Shown: positions 17,888 to 27,079, counted from the first letter of the stretch. The stretch: 64,000 nucleotides of DNA from Lachnoclostridium sp. UBA5725 (GCA_002419585.1 DIGJ01000002.1:426783-490782), one strand, 5' to 3'. Numbers and translations are program-made. The notes: generated from the letters alone by a model not told the origin.

Positions 17888-19270
17888 ATGATTTGTCCAG
17901 TATGTGAGAAAGAATCTTCCTTCCAGAGTTTGCGTTGCAGCAATTGTGGACAAGATTTAACGATTTACAAAAGAGCAGTCAGTGCTTCCAATATGTATTA
18001 TAATGTTGGATTGCAAAAAGCGAGAGTTCGTGATTTGTCAGGTGCTGTAAACGCTTTAAAGAATAGCCTCCGATTCAATAAAAAGAATATGCAAGCGAGG
18101 AACCTTTTAGGTGTCGTTTACTACGAAATGGGGGAAGTAGTAGAAGCCTTAAGTGAATGGGTACTAAGCAAAAATTTCCAAAGCGAGAATAATCCTGCGG
18201 ATCATTATATTGATGCCATTCAAAAGAATGCATCTACGCTAGAAACGATTAATCAAACGATTAAGAAATACAACAGCGCACTTCTTTATGCCAAACAAGG
18301 GAGTGAAGATTTGGCAATCATGCAGCTTGAAAAAGTAATTAGTTTGAATCCAAGATTTATTCGAAGCTATCAGCTATTAGCTCTTCTTTACATGAAAGCT
18401 GGTGATAATAAAAGAGCAGCAAAGTGTCTTTCTAGGGCAAATAAGATAGATCGTAACAACACATTGACGCTAAAATATATGGGTGAATTACCGGGGACAT
18501 TTGTCAGTTCGAATGAAAAACCAAAAAATGAACATCCTAGAACCCTGCCAGAGCAAGATGTAAGTTCAAAAGCATTTGCGCAGGGTTCGTATAAAGAAGA
18601 GAAGTTTAATTTTTGGCCATATTTAAACCTTTTAATTGGAGCAATTTTAGGAATTGCAGTCGTATATTTTTTAATTGTACCAACTGCGAAAAAGAGCATT
18701 GCTTCGCAGTATGAAGATCAATTTAAATCATATAGTGATCAGATGTCATCGCAAAACGCAAAATCAACGCAGCTTACCACTGAAAACGAGAATCTTACCA
18801 CACAGGTTAGTGATCTTTCGTCTGAGCTTGAAAAATTGAAAGCCGATGGATTCGATGAAGATTCCATGAGTGATTTTTATGAAGCAATTCGCTATTATAT
18901 GGATGGTGACAAAGAAAAAGCAGCAGATATGCTTGCCAATGTGAAAGAAACTGCAATTGAAAACGCGAAGGCCAAGGCTATCTATAAAACAATAAAAGAT
19001 GATACCTTTGGTGATGCAGCTGAGACTACTGCAGAGGAAGGTAGAATTACCTACAACAATGGTAAATATGAAGAGGCCATTGAAACGCTATTAAAAGCGA
19101 TTTCAATGGACCCTGATAATGTGAAGGCTATTTACTTTTTAGGAAGGTCATATCATCGTTTGGGTGACAATGACAAAGCAAGAGAGTATTATGAAAAAAT
19201 TATAAACGATTATCCGGATTCGGATCGTGTTGCAGATGCGACTCGTAGACTTGCAGAACTTGCGGATTAA
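17888..19270 (+). CDS. Zinc-ribbon TPR membrane protein
   Basis: 460 aa. N-terminal zinc ribbon with CPVC and CSNC (residues 3-6 and 19-22); TPR repeats about 35-210; one membrane helix about 240-262 (LLIGAILGIAVVYFLIVP); an extracytoplasmic coiled coil about 280-320; then more TPRs to the end (YNNGKYEEAIETLLKAI, YFLGRSYHRLGDNDKAREYYE). So a cytoplasmic zinc/TPR module is linked through the membrane to an outer TPR module. It probably organises protein assemblies; no enzymatic motif. The AGGAGG overlapping the preceding small gene's stop drives its translation. Confidence 0.8.
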   Translation: MICPVCEKESSFQSLRCSNCGQDLTIYKRAVSASNMYYNVGLQKARVRDLSGAVNALKNSLRFNKKNMQARNLLGVVYYEMGEVVEALSEWVLSKNFQSENNPADHYIDAIQKNASTLETINQTIKKYNSALLYAKQGSEDLAIMQLEKVISLNPRFIRSYQLLALLYMKAGDNKRAAKCLSRANKIDRNNTLTLKYMGELPGTFVSSNEKPKNEHPRTLPEQDVSSKAFAQGSYKEEKFNFWPYLNLLIGAILGIAVVYFLIVPTAKKSIASQYEDQFKSYSDQMSSQNAKSTQLTTENENLTTQVSDLSSELEKLKADGFDEDSMSDFYEAIRYYMDGDKEKAADMLANVKETAIENAKAKAIYKTIKDDTFGDAAETTAEEGRITYNNGKYEEAIETLLKAISMDPDNVKAIYFLGRSYHRLGDNDKAREYYEKIINDYPDSDRVADATRRLAELAD

Positions 19271-19300
19271 TAAAACGATAAAATTACATAACTACAAAAG

Positions 19301-19358
19301 AAAAATCCTTATGATAATAGATGGGCAATTCCCATATTATTATTGTAGGGATTTTTTT
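19301..19358 (+). terminator. Intrinsic terminator before the sigma F operon
   Basis: AAAAATCC (19301-19308) pairs with GGATTTTT (19349-19356); the inner segment continues pairing through ATAATAGATGGG/CCCATATTAT. T-run at the end. It insulates the spoIIA operon. Confidence 0.85.
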
Positions 19359-19438
19359 ATACGAAAGCAGTCATTTACAGCGAAATTCAAAACGCGAATA
19401 TCGTGTGTTTTGATAAATCATAAGAAAGGAAATATAAT

Positions 19439-19792
19439 ATGAAACATTTAACAGAATCAAAGACAAGCTTCCAAATCATGGATCAATGTTTGGTTATTTA
19501 CATGAAAGATGAATTAGATCATCATGAGGCGCTTGCACTTAGAGAACGCTCCGACAAACTCATTGATAAAGAAAATATTAAACATATTATTTTTGATTTT
19601 AAAGGCGTTGATTTTATGGATAGTTCTGGCATTGGAATGATTATGGGGCGCTATAAAAAAGTTATTTTTATTGGAGGAAAAGTTACAGTTACATCCGTAA
19701 ATAGCTCCGTAGATCGAATTTTTCGTTTGTCAGGATTGTACAAAATTATTGAAAAATATAATACGGTAAAAGAAGCTTTGGAGGCACTGTAA
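19439..19792 (+). CDS. spoIIAA: Anti-sigma F factor antagonist SpoIIAA
   Basis: 117-aa STAS-domain protein. The phosphorylation loop MDSSGIGMIMGRY is intact (Ser near residue 61), the site that SpoIIAB phosphorylates and SpoIIE dephosphorylates. When unphosphorylated it displaces SpoIIAB from sigma F, switching on forespore transcription. AAAGGAAA precedes the ATG. It heads spoIIAA-spoIIAB-sigF with 16- and 3-base gaps. I saw no convincing sigma H promoter upstream. Confidence 0.95.
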   Translation: MKHLTESKTSFQIMDQCLVIYMKDELDHHEALALRERSDKLIDKENIKHIIFDFKGVDFMDSSGIGMIMGRYKKVIFIGGKVTVTSVNSSVDRIFRLSGLYKIIEKYNTVKEALEAL

Positions 19793-19808
19793 AAAGGGGA
19801 GGATAAGT

Positions 19809-20252
19809 ATGGGAGCAAATGAAATGACGTTGGAATTTGATAGTAAGTCACAAAATGAAAGTTTTGCAAGATTGGTGGTAGCAGCATTTACGGCGCGGCT
19901 TAACCCAACCATTGAGGAGATAGCAGATATTAAGACAGCTGTTTCAGAAGCAGTTACCAATGCAATTATTCATGGATATGGAAAAGAAGAGGGAAAAATC
20001 CAAATCAAATGTAGGACACTCGATCAGGAATTAATGGTAGAAGTGATTGACCAAGGAGTTGGTATTGAAGATATAGAAAAGGCAAAAGAACCAATGTATA
20101 CGACGAGACCAGAGTGGGAACGCTCCGGAATGGGATTCGTCTTTATGGAAACATTTATGGATAGTTTAGAAGTGGAATCACAAGTTGATAAAGGAACAAC
20201 AATACGTATGAAGAAAAAGATAGGAGGAGATAAAGGGGAGAAGCGGGGATGA
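19809..20252 (+). CDS. spoIIAB: Anti-sigma F factor / serine kinase SpoIIAB
   Basis: 147-aa GHKL-fold kinase. N-box SEAVTNAIIHGYG (about residues 43-55) and G1 box DQGVGIEDIEKA (about 80) are present, then the GMGFVFMETFMD G2-type segment. It binds and holds sigma F and phosphorylates SpoIIAA on serine. GGGGAGG site before the ATG at 19809; stop TGA is three bases before sigF, so the three proteins should be made stoichiometrically. Confidence 0.95.
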   Translation: MGANEMTLEFDSKSQNESFARLVVAAFTARLNPTIEEIADIKTAVSEAVTNAIIHGYGKEEGKIQIKCRTLDQELMVEVIDQGVGIEDIEKAKEPMYTTRPEWERSGMGFVFMETFMDSLEVESQVDKGTTIRMKKKIGGDKGEKRG

Positions 20253-20255
20253 GCG

Positions 20256-20969
20256 ATGGAAGATGTTCAAAGATTAATTATCGAGGCACAAGGAGGAGAT
20301 AAGGAAGCAAGAGAACAACTTATTATAAGTAACATGGCATTGGTTTGGAGTATCGTAAGAAGATTTACAAACCGTGGATATGAAGCGCAGGATTTATTTC
20401 AAATCGGTAGCATAGGACTAATCAAAGCAATCGACAAGTTTGATATAACTTTCGAAGTAAAGTTCTCGACTTATGCGGTTCCAATGATAAGCGGTGAAAT
20501 TAAACGATTCTTGCGTGATGATGGTATGATAAAAATGAGTCGTTCGATTAAAGAAAATGGATGGAAAGTAAGACGTTCTATGGAAAAACTCGCCTATTCA
20601 CTCGGACGAGAAGCGACACTTGAGGAAATTGCTGCAGATGCAGAGATTACACTAGAAGATGTAGTGATGGCACTGGAAGCAAATGTAGAGGTCGAATCCA
20701 TCTATAAGACGATCTATCAAGGAGATGGAAATGAAATAACATTGGAGGACAAGCTCCCATCCGAAGTTGATGAAAGTGAAAAAATTGTAAACCATATGCT
20801 GATGGAACAGTTGATGGATATACTTTCTGACGAAGAAAAAGAACTCATAAATTTAAGATATTATCAGGACAAGACACAGACGGAAGTTGCAAAAAAATTA
20901 GGAGTATCACAAGTACAGGTTAGTCGACTTGAAAAGAAAATTTTGAAAAGAATGAGAAACAATTTATAA
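20256..20969 (+). CDS. sigF: RNA polymerase sigma-F factor (forespore)
   Basis: 237-aa sigma-70 family member. Region 2 is visible as NMALVWSIVRRFTNRGYEAQDLFQIGSIGLIKAI, with the region 2.4 segment after it; region 3 around IKENGWKVRRSMEKL; region 4 helix-turn-helix is TQTEVAKKLGVSQVQVSRLEKKI near the C-terminus. Context right after spoIIAA-spoIIAB fixes the identity as sigma F rather than sigma B or G. It directs early forespore genes. Start ATG at 20256 follows a GAGAAGCGGGG purine tract. Confidence 0.95.
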   Translation: MEDVQRLIIEAQGGDKEAREQLIISNMALVWSIVRRFTNRGYEAQDLFQIGSIGLIKAIDKFDITFEVKFSTYAVPMISGEIKRFLRDDGMIKMSRSIKENGWKVRRSMEKLAYSLGREATLEEIAADAEITLEDVVMALEANVEVESIYKTIYQGDGNEITLEDKLPSEVDESEKIVNHMLMEQLMDILSDEEKELINLRYYQDKTQTEVAKKLGVSQVQVSRLEKKILKRMRNNL

Positions 20970-21039
20970 TTTAGTTATTTTAGGTATAAACAAGAAAAGA
21001 ATACAAATAATAAGGTTAAATTAATCAGGCGGTGATCAT

Positions 21040-21186
21040 ATGAAAAAGCGAATTTTAACTATTGTCACTCTGACCCTCGTATTAATCGGCCTTATTTTTT
21101 TTGTTGTTAAAGTAATGCCAAGAGATAACAACTATGAAGGTGTGTTAGTATATGAGGATGAATTTAGAGGGTGGCAGGAAGTATGA
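21040..21186 (+). CDS. 48-aa single-pass membrane protein in the sigF-spoVA operon
   Basis: ATG 21040 to TGA 21186. GGCGGTGAT lies just upstream. The product has two Lys and an Arg, then one long hydrophobic helix (residues about 5-24: ILTIVTLTLVLIGLIFFVV), then a short acidic tail (YEGVLVYEDEFRGWQEV). Its stop codon overlaps the ATG of spoVAA (ATGA at 21183), so the two are translationally coupled. Too short for the usual gene list. Not a recognised Spo protein to me; position suggests a forespore membrane partner of the SpoVA complex. Confidence 0.7.
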   Translation: MKKRILTIVTLTLVLIGLIFFVVKVMPRDNNYEGVLVYEDEFRGWQEV

Positions 21187-21809
21187 ATGGAGAAATCATT
21201 TATATAAAAGCAGAACAGTGTACAACGGTCAGCAATAAAAAAGTCTTTCTCGAGGATGTTGTTAAACTATATGGAGAGAATAAAAATCTGATAAAAGAAC
21301 TTTCTAGGTTGATTTTTATGACAATGAAGGACAAAGATCAAGATGTTGCTATCTCAATCTTAAAAGTAATGGAAACCATACATGCATATGCGCATGGTGT
21401 AGATATAGTTAATATTGGAGAAACCGATTTTATTCTAGAGTATCGTGTTCCAAACAGCAAAAAGAAAGTTCTTGAATATACAAAAACAGGAGTGGTGGTT
21501 CTGACTGCTTTTTTTGGCGCTGCTTTCTCAATTATGACGTTTAATACCGATGTTAGTGTACATGATTTGTTTGATAAAATCTATATGCTGGTTCTTGGTT
21601 CCACAGGAACAGGAAACAAAATTGTAGAAATTAGTTATTCGATTGGATTAACGGTAGGGATCCTAATGTTTTACGACCACTTTACCAAGAAGCATTTGAG
21701 TGATGATCCAACACCAATTCAGATTCAAATGCGAACTTATGAAACAGATAAAGCGAAGGCAAAATTAAAAACTGCTTCGAGAGAAGGGAAAACCATTGAT
21801 TCTAATTAA
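21183..21809 (+). CDS. spoVAA: Stage V sporulation protein AA
   Basis: 208 aa with start ATG at 21183, which overlaps the stop of the preceding 48-aa gene; the upstream GTG at 21171 lacks a site. The N-terminal ~95 residues are soluble (MNGEIIYIKAEQC...), then two membrane helices (about 105-128 and 148-170) and a charged C-terminal tail. This matches the SpoVAA family. Its gene leads spoVAA-AB-AC-AD-AE, whose products move Ca-dipicolinate into and out of spores through the inner spore membrane. Confidence 0.9.
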   Translation: MNGEIIYIKAEQCTTVSNKKVFLEDVVKLYGENKNLIKELSRLIFMTMKDKDQDVAISILKVMETIHAYAHGVDIVNIGETDFILEYRVPNSKKKVLEYTKTGVVVLTAFFGAAFSIMTFNTDVSVHDLFDKIYMLVLGSTGTGNKIVEISYSIGLTVGILMFYDHFTKKHLSDDPTPIQIQMRTYETDKAKAKLKTASREGKTIDSN

Positions 21810-22206
21810 AAGTATTATTTTATGTATTATAGGAGTATCCGGAGGTTTTATCATAGGTGGTGGCGTGTTTGCTTTCATCACAATGCTAGGTGTCTTTCCA
21901 AGACTTGCAGACCGTACAAACACAGCAAATAATATTAAATTATATGAAACTGCAATAATATGGGGAGGATGTATTGGAAATTTAATAATTGTCTTTGATT
22001 ATAAGATCTTTTTGGGAATTCCGATACTTTTATTATTTGGGCTTTTTTCAGGTATCTTTGTGGGTTGTCTAGCTATGACAATAGCTGAGGCACTAAAGGT
22101 TATTCCGATATTCGTTGACCGTATAAAATTAAAATACGGATTGTCGTTAATAATATTAGCAATCGCAATAGGAAAAGGATTAGGCACATTGTATCAATTC
22201 TGGTAA
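21796..22206 (+). CDS. spoVAB: Stage V sporulation protein AB
   Basis: 136-aa integral membrane protein with four hydrophobic helices, matching SpoVAB. Start TTG at 21796 overlaps the 3' end of spoVAA by 14 bases, preceded by AGAGAAGGGAA. GVSGGFIIGGGVFAFI near the N-terminus and ALKVIPIFVDRIKLKYG in the third loop are characteristic. Acts with SpoVAA in the inner spore membrane; exact role unresolved. Confidence 0.88.
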   Translation: MILIKSIILCIIGVSGGFIIGGGVFAFITMLGVFPRLADRTNTANNIKLYETAIIWGGCIGNLIIVFDYKIFLGIPILLLFGLFSGIFVGCLAMTIAEALKVIPIFVDRIKLKYGLSLIILAIAIGKGLGTLYQFW

Positions 22207-22222
22207 AGAAAGGTAGGATATT

Positions 22223-22711
22223 ATGAAACAGAAAACGAAGATATCAGATGTATTAAAAGAAAATGATCAAACACGAAGAAATAAAAAATATAATGACTAT
22301 GTCAAAGATGTTACTCCAACACATAATATTTTGATTAATTTAGTGAACGCTTACTGGGTTGGTGGTTTGATTTGTGTATTAGGACAATTCTTCATAAATT
22401 GGTTTATGAGCATGGGTCTGGATAAAGAAACAGCAGGAGCTTATAATGTATTAGTTTTAGTTTTATTAAGTGTTATTTTAACAGGATTCCAGCTGTATCC
22501 AAAGTTGGCTAAACTAGGAGGAGCAGGAACGGTTGTACCGATTACTGGTTTTGCGAACTCAGTGGCCGCATCAGCAATTGAATTTAAAAAGGAAGGACAG
22601 GTATTTGGTATCGGTTGCAAAATATTTACCATTGCAGGACCGGTTATCTTATATGGTATTTTTTCCAGCTGGGTTTTGGGACTCATATATTGGATCATCA
22701 AAGTAGTTTAA
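22223..22711 (+). CDS. spoVAC: Stage V sporulation protein AC
   Basis: 162-aa membrane protein. A hydrophilic N-terminus of about 30 residues (KYNDYVKDVTPTHN) is followed by four helices and the SpoVA-family signature GGAGTVVPITGFANSVAASAI (shown in part). In Bacillus SpoVAC is a mechanosensitive channel for dipicolinate release at germination. AAAGGTAGGA before the ATG. It shares its core with SpoVAE downstream. Confidence 0.93.
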   Translation: MKQKTKISDVLKENDQTRRNKKYNDYVKDVTPTHNILINLVNAYWVGGLICVLGQFFINWFMSMGLDKETAGAYNVLVLVLLSVILTGFQLYPKLAKLGGAGTVVPITGFANSVAASAIEFKKEGQVFGIGCKIFTIAGPVILYGIFSSWVLGLIYWIIKVV

Positions 22712-22770
22712 ATTATTTTGAAATGTTTTAAGCTATTTCGATAATGTTACGATAGAAAGGTGATAAGAAT

Positions 22771-23805
22771 ATGATAAATAACACACAGGTTGGCAAACAA
22801 AGTGTAACATTTGGCACTCCCACATACATCATTGAAGAAAGTTCGATTGCTGGGAAAAAAGAAGGGGAAGGTCCACTGGGAGGCTATTTTGATGAAGTAG
22901 AAGAAGATGAAATGTGTGGAGGAAACACATGGGAAGAAGCGGAAAGCCGATTACAATCGCGTGCTATTTCACGTTTGTTAAAAAAGGCAAAGCTTGAACC
23001 TACTGATATACGATATCTTCTCGGAGGTGATTTATTAGGTCAGCTGATAGCTACTTCCTTCGGTATTGAAACCTTTGAAATTCCTCTGTTTGGATTATAT
23101 GGGGCATGCTCAACCATGGGTGAATCTATGTCACTGGGATCAATGTTAATAGCAGGAGGGTATGCAGATAAGGTTATTGCAATTACCTCAAGCCACTTTG
23201 CAAGTGCAGAAAAACAATTCCGATTTCCATTAGGGTATGGTAATCAAAGGCCACTCGCTGCTTCTTGGACAGTAACCGGAAGTGGAGCTGTTGTATTAAG
23301 CAAGGAGAAAAGTGATAAGAAAAAGGGTGCAAATGTTTGTGTAACAGGAGTTACAACAGGAAGAATTGTTGACTATGGAATAAAAGACTCTATGAATATG
23401 GGGGCTTGCATGGCACCTGCAGCAGCAGATTTGATTTACAATCATTTAAAAGATTTTAACCGCAGAACGGATTTTTATGACAAAATAATTACAGGTGACT
23501 TAGGATATGTTGGTCAGGAAATCCTAATTGATATTTTACAGGAAAAAGGATATAACATTGAGGAAAATCACATGGATTGTGGTATTGAAATTTTTGATAC
23601 GGATAATCAGGATACCCATGCAGGTGGTAGCGGGTGTGGTTGTAGTGCAATCACGCTTACGAGCTTCATACTTCATAAAATGAGAAAAGAAGAATGGAAA
23701 AAGGTATTGTTTGTACCAACAGGTGCCCTATTATCAACCGTAAGTTTTAACGAAGGAAATACGGTTCCATCCATAGCGCATGGTGTGGTTTTGGAGGTGA
23801 TGTAA
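22771..23805 (+). CDS. spoVAD: Stage V sporulation protein AD
   Basis: 344-aa soluble protein with a thiolase fold. Landmarks: YLLGGDLLGQLIATSFGI, YGACSTMGESMSLGSMLI, and the C-terminal AGGSGCGCSAITLTSFIL. SpoVAD binds dipicolinic acid on the spore membrane face. The stop TAA overlaps the ATG of spoVAE by one base. Gap of 59 bases after spoVAC holds only an AAAGGTGATAAG site. Confidence 0.95.
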   Translation: MINNTQVGKQSVTFGTPTYIIEESSIAGKKEGEGPLGGYFDEVEEDEMCGGNTWEEAESRLQSRAISRLLKKAKLEPTDIRYLLGGDLLGQLIATSFGIETFEIPLFGLYGACSTMGESMSLGSMLIAGGYADKVIAITSSHFASAEKQFRFPLGYGNQRPLAASWTVTGSGAVVLSKEKSDKKKGANVCVTGVTTGRIVDYGIKDSMNMGACMAPAAADLIYNHLKDFNRRTDFYDKIITGDLGYVGQEILIDILQEKGYNIEENHMDCGIEIFDTDNQDTHAGGSGCGCSAITLTSFILHKMRKEEWKKVLFVPTGALLSTVSFNEGNTVPSIAHGVVLEVM

Positions 23806-24161
23806 TGGATTATGTTCGTGCATTTTTAGTTGGTGGAGCGATATGTATGCTGGTACAGATTTTAATGGACAAGACAAAGCTGCTACCTGGAAGAATTATG
23901 GTAATCTTAGTATGCTTAGGCGCATTTCTTGGAGCAATCGGAATCTACGAGCCTTTCGCAAATTGGGCAAAAGCAGGAGCAAGTGTACCTTTGATTGGAT
24001 TTGGTAATACGCTATTTCAAGGAGTAAAAAAGGCAGTGGATGAAGAAGGATTTCTTGGTATCTTTAAAGGCGGTTTCACTGCTTCCGCAGTTGGAATTTC
24101 GGCAGCCTTAATATTTAGTTATCTTGCATCTTTGATATTTAATCCAAAGTTAAAGAAGTAA
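23805..24161 (+). CDS. spoVAE: Stage V sporulation protein AE (membrane subunit, SpoVAEb type)
   Basis: 118-aa protein with three to four helices and the SpoVA signature AGASVPLIGFGNTLFQGV, clearly homologous to SpoVAC. The ATG at 23805 shares a base with the spoVAD stop; GGAGGTGATG lies immediately upstream. Last gene of the operon, followed by a GC-rich terminator hairpin. Acts in the dipicolinate channel. Confidence 0.92.
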   Translation: MDYVRAFLVGGAICMLVQILMDKTKLLPGRIMVILVCLGAFLGAIGIYEPFANWAKAGASVPLIGFGNTLFQGVKKAVDEEGFLGIFKGGFTASAVGISAALIFSYLASLIFNPKLKK

Positions 24162-24167
24162 ACATTC

Positions 24168-24187
24168 AAGCAGCCGGCTGCTTTTTA
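24168..24187 (+). terminator. Terminator of the sigF-spoVA operon
   Basis: Palindrome AGCAGCCGGCTGCT (24169-24182) directly followed by TTTT, seven bases after the spoVAE stop. Confidence 0.8.
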
Positions 24188-24195
24188 AATAAATC

Positions 24196-24239
24196 GAGGG
24201 TACCTGCAAAGTGTATTGGAACAGTTTGCAGATACCCTC
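24196..24239 (-). terminator. Terminator of the class A PBP gene
   Basis: 15-base arms 24196-24210 and 24225-24239 (one mismatch) with a 14-base loop; on the minus strand the stem is followed by GATTTATTTAAAAA. Lies 15 bases beyond the PBP stop. Confidence 0.7.
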
Positions 24240-24254
24240 AATTGTTAATAAAGA

Positions 24255-26951
24255 TTATTGTTGTGTAGTAGGATCACTTGTAGGTTCTAGTGTAGGTGCT
24301 ACAGAAGCCGTAGGAAGTGGCAATGTAGTTTCACTTGGCAACGTATCATCGGGTGGTACCGATGGTTGTGGTACAACTACTTGTGGGGACGTATGAATAT
24401 GACAGGTTTTCTTATATTTGTCTGCAGAAATTGCATTCGCAGAATCTTTTGTATGACCGGTTTCATCCTTAATTAAGAAAATCTTTTCTTCTACTTTATC
24501 TTCTGGACAATATTCTCCTGCCAGTTCACCGGATTCCGTACAAATTCGATATTTTACATGAACATCACATTTTTCTTTTGGAACGGTATTTACATCAAAA
24601 TATTCTACCCTTGATGTAGCATCACACAAACCAGCAACCGCCAGCTTTCCGGATTTTGTACAAATTTTTGCAGTAACAATGCTACTAGGCATTTCGAATT
24701 CTTTATATTCTTTCTTTGCCTTGATATGGATTTCTTGCATAACGGTTTTCCATAAGGTCTTATGGTAGCTGGTCTCCGTTTGCGATTTGTTACCATCATC
24801 ATATCCAGACCAAATACCAGCAGTATAATAAGGGGTATAACCAACGAACCAAGTGTCTACATTGCTTGACGTAGTTCCGGTCTTTCCGGCAACTGGCATT
24901 GAAATTTTATCAAAGCGTGCTCTTGTACCGGTACCAACTTTTACAACATCTTGCATTGCACTTGTTAATAGCCAAGCAGTGGATTCTTTCATAACCTGCC
25001 GTGTTTCAGGTTCTTTATCCAGTAGTACGTTTCCATCGTGGTCGACGATTTTCGTGTATAATGTTGGCTCGGTATAAACACCTTTATTGGCAATGGCAGC
25101 AAAGGAAGCAGTTAATTCAAAGTTAGAAACTCCCAATGTCAAACCACCAAGTGCAGTTGGATACCCAATATCAGAGTATATCTTTCCATCTTCGCCTACA
25201 TAGTTATCATAAATAGTAGTAAATCCAAGCTTTAATAAATAATCATAGGCAACCTGTGGGGTAACATCTACCATAGTTTTAACGGTCACAACATTCATGG
25301 AGTTTATAATACCCTGTCTTAAGGTAGTAAGTCCCTGATAGTTTTCACCACTCCAGTTTTTTACCTGTCTTTTGGTGCCTGGATAATAAAATTCACTATC
25401 ATCTTGAACAGAAGCCAAGGTCATTCCTTTTTTATCAAGGGCTGGAAGGTAGGTGGAAACTACTTTAAAAGTAGAACCAGGCTGCCTTGTTGAATCGGTA
25501 GCTCTGTTCAGTGTACGGCTTGCCGTTTTTTCACCACGTCCACCAATCATTGCTAGTACTTTACCATTACTTTGATTCATTAATACAAAGGAAACTTGGG
25601 GTTCAATCGTATAATTAATTACTTCACCTGTTATTTCGTCCGAATCTTTTAAAACATACTCCCGATATTCTTTAATGTAGGGTTCTGCATCTTTTTTGTC
25701 TTTAAAGTATAGACTGAAATTTTTCTTTCCTTTTTCATAAATAAAATAATTTGAAAGATTGTTTTCCGAATAGTTGTGCTCCTCGCCGTCTTTATCGATA
25801 ACAGATAAACGATAAATAAGCCATAATTCTGAGTTTGCAGGATATAAGGATTCATCTGAAAATACATTATCACAAATTTTTTGTAGTTTTTTATTTTGTG
25901 TCGTGTAGATTTGTAATCCACCGCGATAAAGCATATTGACAGCTTGCGATTCCGTATATCCGAGTTCGGTCTGGAAATCTTCAATAACATCGTCAATTAG
26001 AGCATCATCAAAATAACTGTTTACGGTTGAAGTAGAATCCGAATATTGTTCGTCGTTGACCAATTGAATGCGAGAATATACATCATCAGCAATGGCTTCT
26101 TCTTTTTCAAGAGAAGTAATATAACCTTGCTCTTCCAAATAATCCAAAATAATCAGTCGCTTCGCTTCATTGGCCTTTGGATGCGTCAATGGATTGAGTG
26201 CGGATGGATTTTGTGTGATACCAGCAATAACTGTAGCTTCTGATAAGGTCAGATCACTTACATCTTTATTGAAGTATCGTTGTGATGCCGCTTGTACGCC
26301 TAATGTATTTTGTCCTAAATTAATCGTATTTAAGTAATATTCTAGGATCAGTTCTTTTGCATGCCGTTTATCGGAACCGTCTGCTAACTTTTGTTCCAAT
26401 TTGACTGCCAGGTATTGTTCTTGAATCTTTCGTTCAATTTTATCGCCAACTGTAGTTTCTGCACCACCATTGAATACCTGATTTTTTAGAAGCTGCTGGG
26501 TAAGAGTACTAGCACCAGAGTCAAGTCCTCCTTTTGCAATTACTTCACCAAATGCACGCATGATTCCTTTTACGTCAATTCCGTTATGTTCCCAAAAACG
26601 TTTATCCTCGATTGCTATAAATGAGTTATAAACAACTTCTGGAATTTGATCCAGCGTTGCATAAACACGGTTCGCATCGGAACCGATCAGTTCTTGGCTT
26701 TTTTCTCCATTGGAATAATAAAGGGTTGTAACAAATCCACTTGGAGCGACATCAATCGAGTCTATACTAGGAGCGTTGTCAATGATACCTTTTAGTACAC
26801 CAAATCCTGCAAAGGCACCAACAATGCACATGACGATAAAGCAAATGATAAAAGCCCGGAAAAAGGAAACCCCGGCTTTTGTAAGCACTCGATGCTTGTT
26901 TGACTTTAGCCTCTTTTGCTTTTTCGCAGCTCCTTTCTTACTATAATTCAT
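24255..26951 (-). CDS. Class A penicillin-binding protein (PBP1-type transglycosylase/transpeptidase)
   Basis: 898 aa. Start placed at 26951 because AAGGAGGTG sits four bases before it; a longer frame to 26984 has no site. Lys/Arg-rich cytoplasmic tail, one membrane anchor (about 26-54), GT51 glycosyltransferase with EDKRFWEH (115-122, catalytic Glu) and GASTLTQQLLKN (146-157), then the transpeptidase with STFK (serine nucleophile, near 490), SMN and KTGT. After it come two Cys-containing repeats (ICTKSGKLAVAGLCDAT and ICTESGELAGEYCPED) and a Pro/Thr/Ser-rich tail of about 40 residues. It polymerises and crosslinks peptidoglycan outside the membrane. Confidence 0.95.
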   Translation of the reverse strand: MNYSKKGAAKKQKRLKSNKHRVLTKAGVSFFRAFIICFIVMCIVGAFAGFGVLKGIIDNAPSIDSIDVAPSGFVTTLYYSNGEKSQELIGSDANRVYATLDQIPEVVYNSFIAIEDKRFWEHNGIDVKGIMRAFGEVIAKGGLDSGASTLTQQLLKNQVFNGGAETTVGDKIERKIQEQYLAVKLEQKLADGSDKRHAKELILEYYLNTINLGQNTLGVQAASQRYFNKDVSDLTLSEATVIAGITQNPSALNPLTHPKANEAKRLIILDYLEEQGYITSLEKEEAIADDVYSRIQLVNDEQYSDSTSTVNSYFDDALIDDVIEDFQTELGYTESQAVNMLYRGGLQIYTTQNKKLQKICDNVFSDESLYPANSELWLIYRLSVIDKDGEEHNYSENNLSNYFIYEKGKKNFSLYFKDKKDAEPYIKEYREYVLKDSDEITGEVINYTIEPQVSFVLMNQSNGKVLAMIGGRGEKTASRTLNRATDSTRQPGSTFKVVSTYLPALDKKGMTLASVQDDSEFYYPGTKRQVKNWSGENYQGLTTLRQGIINSMNVVTVKTMVDVTPQVAYDYLLKLGFTTIYDNYVGEDGKIYSDIGYPTALGGLTLGVSNFELTASFAAIANKGVYTEPTLYTKIVDHDGNVLLDKEPETRQVMKESTAWLLTSAMQDVVKVGTGTRARFDKISMPVAGKTGTTSSNVDTWFVGYTPYYTAGIWSGYDDGNKSQTETSYHKTLWKTVMQEIHIKAKKEYKEFEMPSSIVTAKICTKSGKLAVAGLCDATSRVEYFDVNTVPKEKCDVHVKYRICTESGELAGEYCPEDKVEEKIFLIKDETGHTKDSANAISADKYKKTCHIHTSPQVVVPQPSVPPDDTLPSETTLPLPTASVAPTLEPTSDPTTQQ

Positions 26952-26998
26952 AAAACACCTCCTTGGTTTTGCATCTTTGTGCAAAAACCTTAAAGTAA

Positions 26999-27027
26999 AT
27001 TATACCAAATATTTTATCTGAAATAAA
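26999..27027 (-). promoter_or_regulatory. Putative promoter of the PBP gene
   Basis: On the minus strand TTTATT, 17-bp spacer, TATAAT (plus-strand 26999-27004). The -10 is perfect, the -35 weak. Divergent from the yigZ promoter. Confidence 0.5.
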
Positions 27028-27050
27028 GTAAAAAATGTCTCATAACGACT

Positions 27051-27079
27051 TTGCCATTCGAACAATCATTTGGTATACT
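27051..27079 (+). promoter_or_regulatory. Sigma-A-type promoter of yigZ-like gene
   Basis: TTGCCA (27051-27056), 17-bp spacer, TATACT (27074-27079); start codon at 27127. Confidence 0.65.

Noticed and set aside
19359..19438. Sigma H promoter for spoIIAA
   Set aside because: GCGAAT is present, but no matching -35 at proper spacing could be found.
24211..24396. 61-aa Gly/Val/Ser-rich frame opposite the PBP tail
   Set aside because: Antisense shadow of the low-complexity Pro/Thr-rich C-terminus of the PBP.
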